In this document: piece after piece, positions 62,038-64,000 of the stretch
How the letters are laid out: each line of letters opens with the position of its first letter
How positions within the stretch are numbered: position 1 is the stretch's first letter
Source of the DNA: Olivibacter jilunii
GTDB taxonomy: Bacteria > Bacteroidota > Bacteroidia > Sphingobacteriales > Sphingobacteriaceae
Direction: 5' to 3'
NCBI RefSeq assembly: GCF_900607235.1
Contig: NZ_LR027854.1
Location: 186,001-250,000, forward strand
DNA length: 64,000 nt
Made by a program: the position numbers and the translations under genes
The notes under the pieces: generated by a model
The model's input: only the letters and a program-made list of their open reading frames with translations
What the model was told of the DNA's origin: nothing
Database searches by the model: none

Positions 62038-62895
62038 ATGGAAACGCAACAGCAAATAGATTTTAATAGGATCGCAGCATCCATTGCATTTATCAAGGAA
62101 CACTTCAAAAGCCAACCGAGTTTGGAACAAATCGCCGAACATGTCCACTTGAGTCCATTCCATTTTCAGCGAATGTTTCAGGATTGGGCAGGAGTTTCGC
62201 CTAAAAAATTCATACAATATCTTACGATTGAGCATGCCAAAAATATGCTTAAGGAAAATTGCTCGACGCTATTCGACACTGCATACGAAAGCGGACTTTC
62301 AGGTACTGGCCGATTACATGATCTTTTTATAAACATCGAAGGGATGACACCTGGCGAGTATAAAAATGGTGGTGCTTCGCTAACGATCAATTATAGTTTT
62401 GCCGAGAGTCCATTTGGTAATATCATCGTGGCTTCTACGCATAAAGGAATCTGTTATATGGCATTTGCAGATGAAGGAAGGGGTATCGGATTTGATACCT
62501 TGAGATCTACCTTTCCAAATGCACGCTATCAGCAGCTGGTTGACAATTTCCAGCAGCATGCACTCTTTATTTTTGATCAAGATTGGAGCAAAATAAAAGA
62601 GATTAAATTACATTTAAAAGGCACCCCATTCCAGATTAAAGTTTGGGAAACACTTTTGCAAGTTCCCACAGGCACGCTTACTACTTATGCCCAATTGGCT
62701 GAACGAACTGGCAACAAGCTAGCTTCACGAGCAGTAGGAAGTGCCGTTGGGGCGAATCCGGTAGCCTTGTTGATACCTTGTCATCGTGTAATTAAATCAA
62801 CCGGAGACACAGGCAATTATCATTGGGGGAGTTCGAGAAAGCAAGCGATTATTGGCTGGGAAGCTGTTCGGGCGGAACTTCAGGTAGAGAAATAA
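62038..62895 (+). CDS. Ada-like fusion: AraC DNA-binding domain plus O6-methylguanine-DNA methyltransferase
   Basis: The ATG at 62038 (METQQQIDFNRIAASIAFIK) gives 285 residues. The AraC-type double helix-turn-helix covers about 14-110 (LEQIAEHVHLSPFHFQRMFQ, GTGRLHDLFINIEGMTPGEY). The methyltransferase half covers about 115-285, with the acceptor Cys 248 in VALLIPCHRVIKSTG. The zinc-binding N-terminal methyl-phosphotriester sensor domain of Ada is absent. It should repair O6-methylguanine and may still bind DNA as a regulator. The alkB gene starts 10 bp after its stop. Confidence 0.92.
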   Translation: METQQQIDFNRIAASIAFIKEHFKSQPSLEQIAEHVHLSPFHFQRMFQDWAGVSPKKFIQYLTIEHAKNMLKENCSTLFDTAYESGLSGTGRLHDLFINIEGMTPGEYKNGGASLTINYSFAESPFGNIIVASTHKGICYMAFADEGRGIGFDTLRSTFPNARYQQLVDNFQQHALFIFDQDWSKIKEIKLHLKGTPFQIKVWETLLQVPTGTLTTYAQLAERTGNKLASRAVGSAVGANPVALLIPCHRVIKSTGDTGNYHWGSSRKQAIIGWEAVRAELQVEK

Positions 62896-62905
62896 ACCAT
62901 AGACT

Positions 62906-63493
62906 ATGCATGGAAATTTATTGCCAAAGGATGGAGAAGTTTATTTCTATGAAAATTTCTTCACGCGATCAGAAGAGCATCATCTATTTGATGTACTTAA
63001 ACAAAAAACAACTTGGCGTCAGGAGCCTGTTAAAATTATGGGTAAAGAGATCTTGCAACCGCGTCTGACGGCTCTTTACGGCGATACCTACAAACCGTAT
63101 AGTTATTCGGGCATAACGATGAAACCGCAGCAATGGTTTCCTGAACTATTACTTGTGAAAGAGAAGGTGGAAACCTTTTTGAATATTAAATTTAGCACGG
63201 TATTGCTTAATTATTATCGAAATGGAACCGATAGCATGGGCTGGCATCGAGATAACGAAAAGTCATTGGGCAAGAATCCAACCATTGCATCCTTAAGCTT
63301 TGGAGCATCGCGACCTTTTCTGTTCCGGCATTATCGAGATCGAAAACTACGTGTTAAAATCCATTTATTGCCGGGAAGTCTTCTGGTCATGAAAGGTACC
63401 ATACAAGATCATTGGCAACATAGCTTACCCAAGGTGCCAAAATTAGTTGAAGCAAGGATTAACCTAACTTTTAGGGCAATTGTAGACAAATGA
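62906..63493 (+). CDS. alkB: AlkB-type Fe(II)/2-oxoglutarate DNA dealkylase
   Basis: 195 residues. The iron triad is His 114 and Asp 116 (MGWHRDNEKS) and His 172 (DHWQHSLPKV); the 2-oxoglutarate arginines are in EARINLTFR (Arg 184 and Arg 190). The substrate-side FRHYRDRKLRVKIHLLPGSL block is typical of the AlkB/ALKBH2 group. It removes methyl groups from N1-methyladenine and N3-methylcytosine. Its coupling to the MGMT fusion makes a compact alkylation-repair operon. Confidence 0.93.
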   Translation: MHGNLLPKDGEVYFYENFFTRSEEHHLFDVLKQKTTWRQEPVKIMGKEILQPRLTALYGDTYKPYSYSGITMKPQQWFPELLLVKEKVETFLNIKFSTVLLNYYRNGTDSMGWHRDNEKSLGKNPTIASLSFGASRPFLFRHYRDRKLRVKIHLLPGSLLVMKGTIQDHWQHSLPKVPKLVEARINLTFRAIVDK

Positions 63494-63511
63494 CTTTCGC
63501 GTTAACAAGCT

Positions 63512-63535
63512 AAGGGGAGGGATTTTCCTCCCCTT
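63512..63535. terminator. Hairpin between convergent genes
   Basis: AAGGGGAGG and CCTCCCCTT (9-bp perfect arms) around GATTTT, placed between the alkB stop and the stop of the GH88-like gene. It has no T run on either side. Confidence 0.65.
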
Positions 63536-63539
63536 CGTC

Positions 63540-64000
63540 TTAATTCCTTAACAAATTTCGGTATCTAAGCAAGGCCTCTACATAATAGTAATCTGCGTAG
63601 GTTAAGGGCACATCGATCTCACTCTTATGAGGTATAGAGCCGACACTGTGCATCAAAATAAAACCGCCGTTGCTTCCAATAGGAGCTTTATAGGAATCCG
63701 ATGAAAGACTGACGAGCATCTTCTCAGCTGCATTTACATACTCCTTCGCCTTGGTATTCTTGACATAAGTGCTCAGCTCCAGTAAGGCTGAAGCGATAAT
63801 AGCTGCGGCAGAAGCATCACGATACTGCTTATATTGACTGGCATATGGGCTGCTTGCCGGCAAATCAGGCGCATTAAAATCCCAAAAAGGTACGCCATCA
63901 TCCGGCATATTTGGATGATTTAGGATATATGTTGCGATTTTCTCCGCAAATTGCAAGTATTCCTTCCGTTTGGTTTCCCGATACATCATTGTATAACCAT
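63540..64000 (-). CDS. GH88/GH105-like glycoside hydrolase, C-terminal part (runs off the right edge)
   Basis: The C-terminal ~153 codons are in the window and the frame is open to base 64000 (G-Y-T before MMYRETKRKEYLQFAEKIAT). GH88 features are visible: WDFNAPDLPASSPYASQYKQ, YRDASAAAIIASALLELSTY (an active-site Asp of the family), GGFILMHSVGSIPHKSEIDV and TYADYYYVEALLRYRNLLRN. Family members remove unsaturated uronic acids from oligosaccharides made by polysaccharide lyases. The apparent ATG at 63989 is internal, not the start. Confidence 0.88.
   Translation of the reverse strand, partial: GYTMMYRETKRKEYLQFAEKIATYILNHPNMPDDGVPFWDFNAPDLPASSPYASQYKQYRDASAAAIIASALLELSTYVKNTKAKEYVNAAEKMLVSLSSDSYKAPIGSNGGFILMHSVGSIPHKSEIDVPLTYADYYYVEALLRYRNLLRN

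Overview
The window looks like chromosomal DNA of a Bacteroidota bacterium, most likely a member of the Sphingobacteriaceae. The clues are a SusC/SusD pair with an ECF sigma factor and FecR anti-sigma factor, many short-lipobox lipoproteins, several TAnnTTTG-type promoter boxes, weak ribosome binding sites, a HYC_CC_PP/CusA/TolC/CusB metal-efflux locus, and A+T-rich intergenic DNA. The family assignment is an inference; there is no rRNA gene in the window. I saw no tRNA, CRISPR array or insertion sequence.

Layout. 1-11743 (mostly minus strand) is a carbohydrate-uptake locus: the edge of a LacI-type regulator, a large MscS channel, then a polysaccharide-utilisation unit transcribed sigma factor -> FecR -> SusC -> SusD -> secreted FAD oxidoreductase. 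11966-20355 (plus) holds a PfkB sugar kinase, an NlpC/P60 peptidase, a TetR regulator with an AcrA-AcrB-OprM type RND pump, and a pterin dehydratase. 20388-29237 is a patchwork: GNAT acetyltransferases, a GT39-type transferase with a GtrA flippase, a cupin, a GH125 alpha-mannosidase, a LysR regulator divergent from a methyltransferase, a glycine-zipper lipoprotein and a divergent ClpP. 29347-30139 is a second ECF sigma factor with a small downstream protein.

30514-35859 is the most unusual block: a tight three-gene operon of a giant Sel1-repeat protein, a diverged Hsp90-family ATPase and a helical-repeat protein. It is preceded by a plus-strand terminator-like hairpin inside its long upstream region and closed by another terminator. 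After a CocE-type peptidase (minus), 38012-46158 is a copper/silver-type efflux operon whose CusA pump is split into two reading frames in the cytoplasmic loop between TM4 and TM5. It has two different CusB adaptors, one carrying a heavy-metal-binding CPMHP domain, and a DUF3347 protein. A class D beta-lactamase follows.

47131-47829 is a long non-coding stretch full of hairpins. 47865-55396 carries a DUF922 protease-like lipoprotein, a metallophosphoesterase, an MBL-fold hydrolase, a DinB protein, an ArsR regulator with two SRPBCC proteins under a striking duplicated operator, a CPA1 Na+/H+ antiporter with a DUF2721 protein, and an Lrp regulator divergent from an MFS exporter. 56916-60859 (minus) is a three-gene cell-envelope operon of unknown function. 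The right end has an alpha/beta hydrolase, an alkylation-repair pair (AraC-MGMT fusion plus AlkB), and the 3' end of a GH88-like hydrolase.

Many computed open frames begin at upstream TTG codons. Where a downstream ATG gives a better signal peptide or family start I used that ATG and say so.
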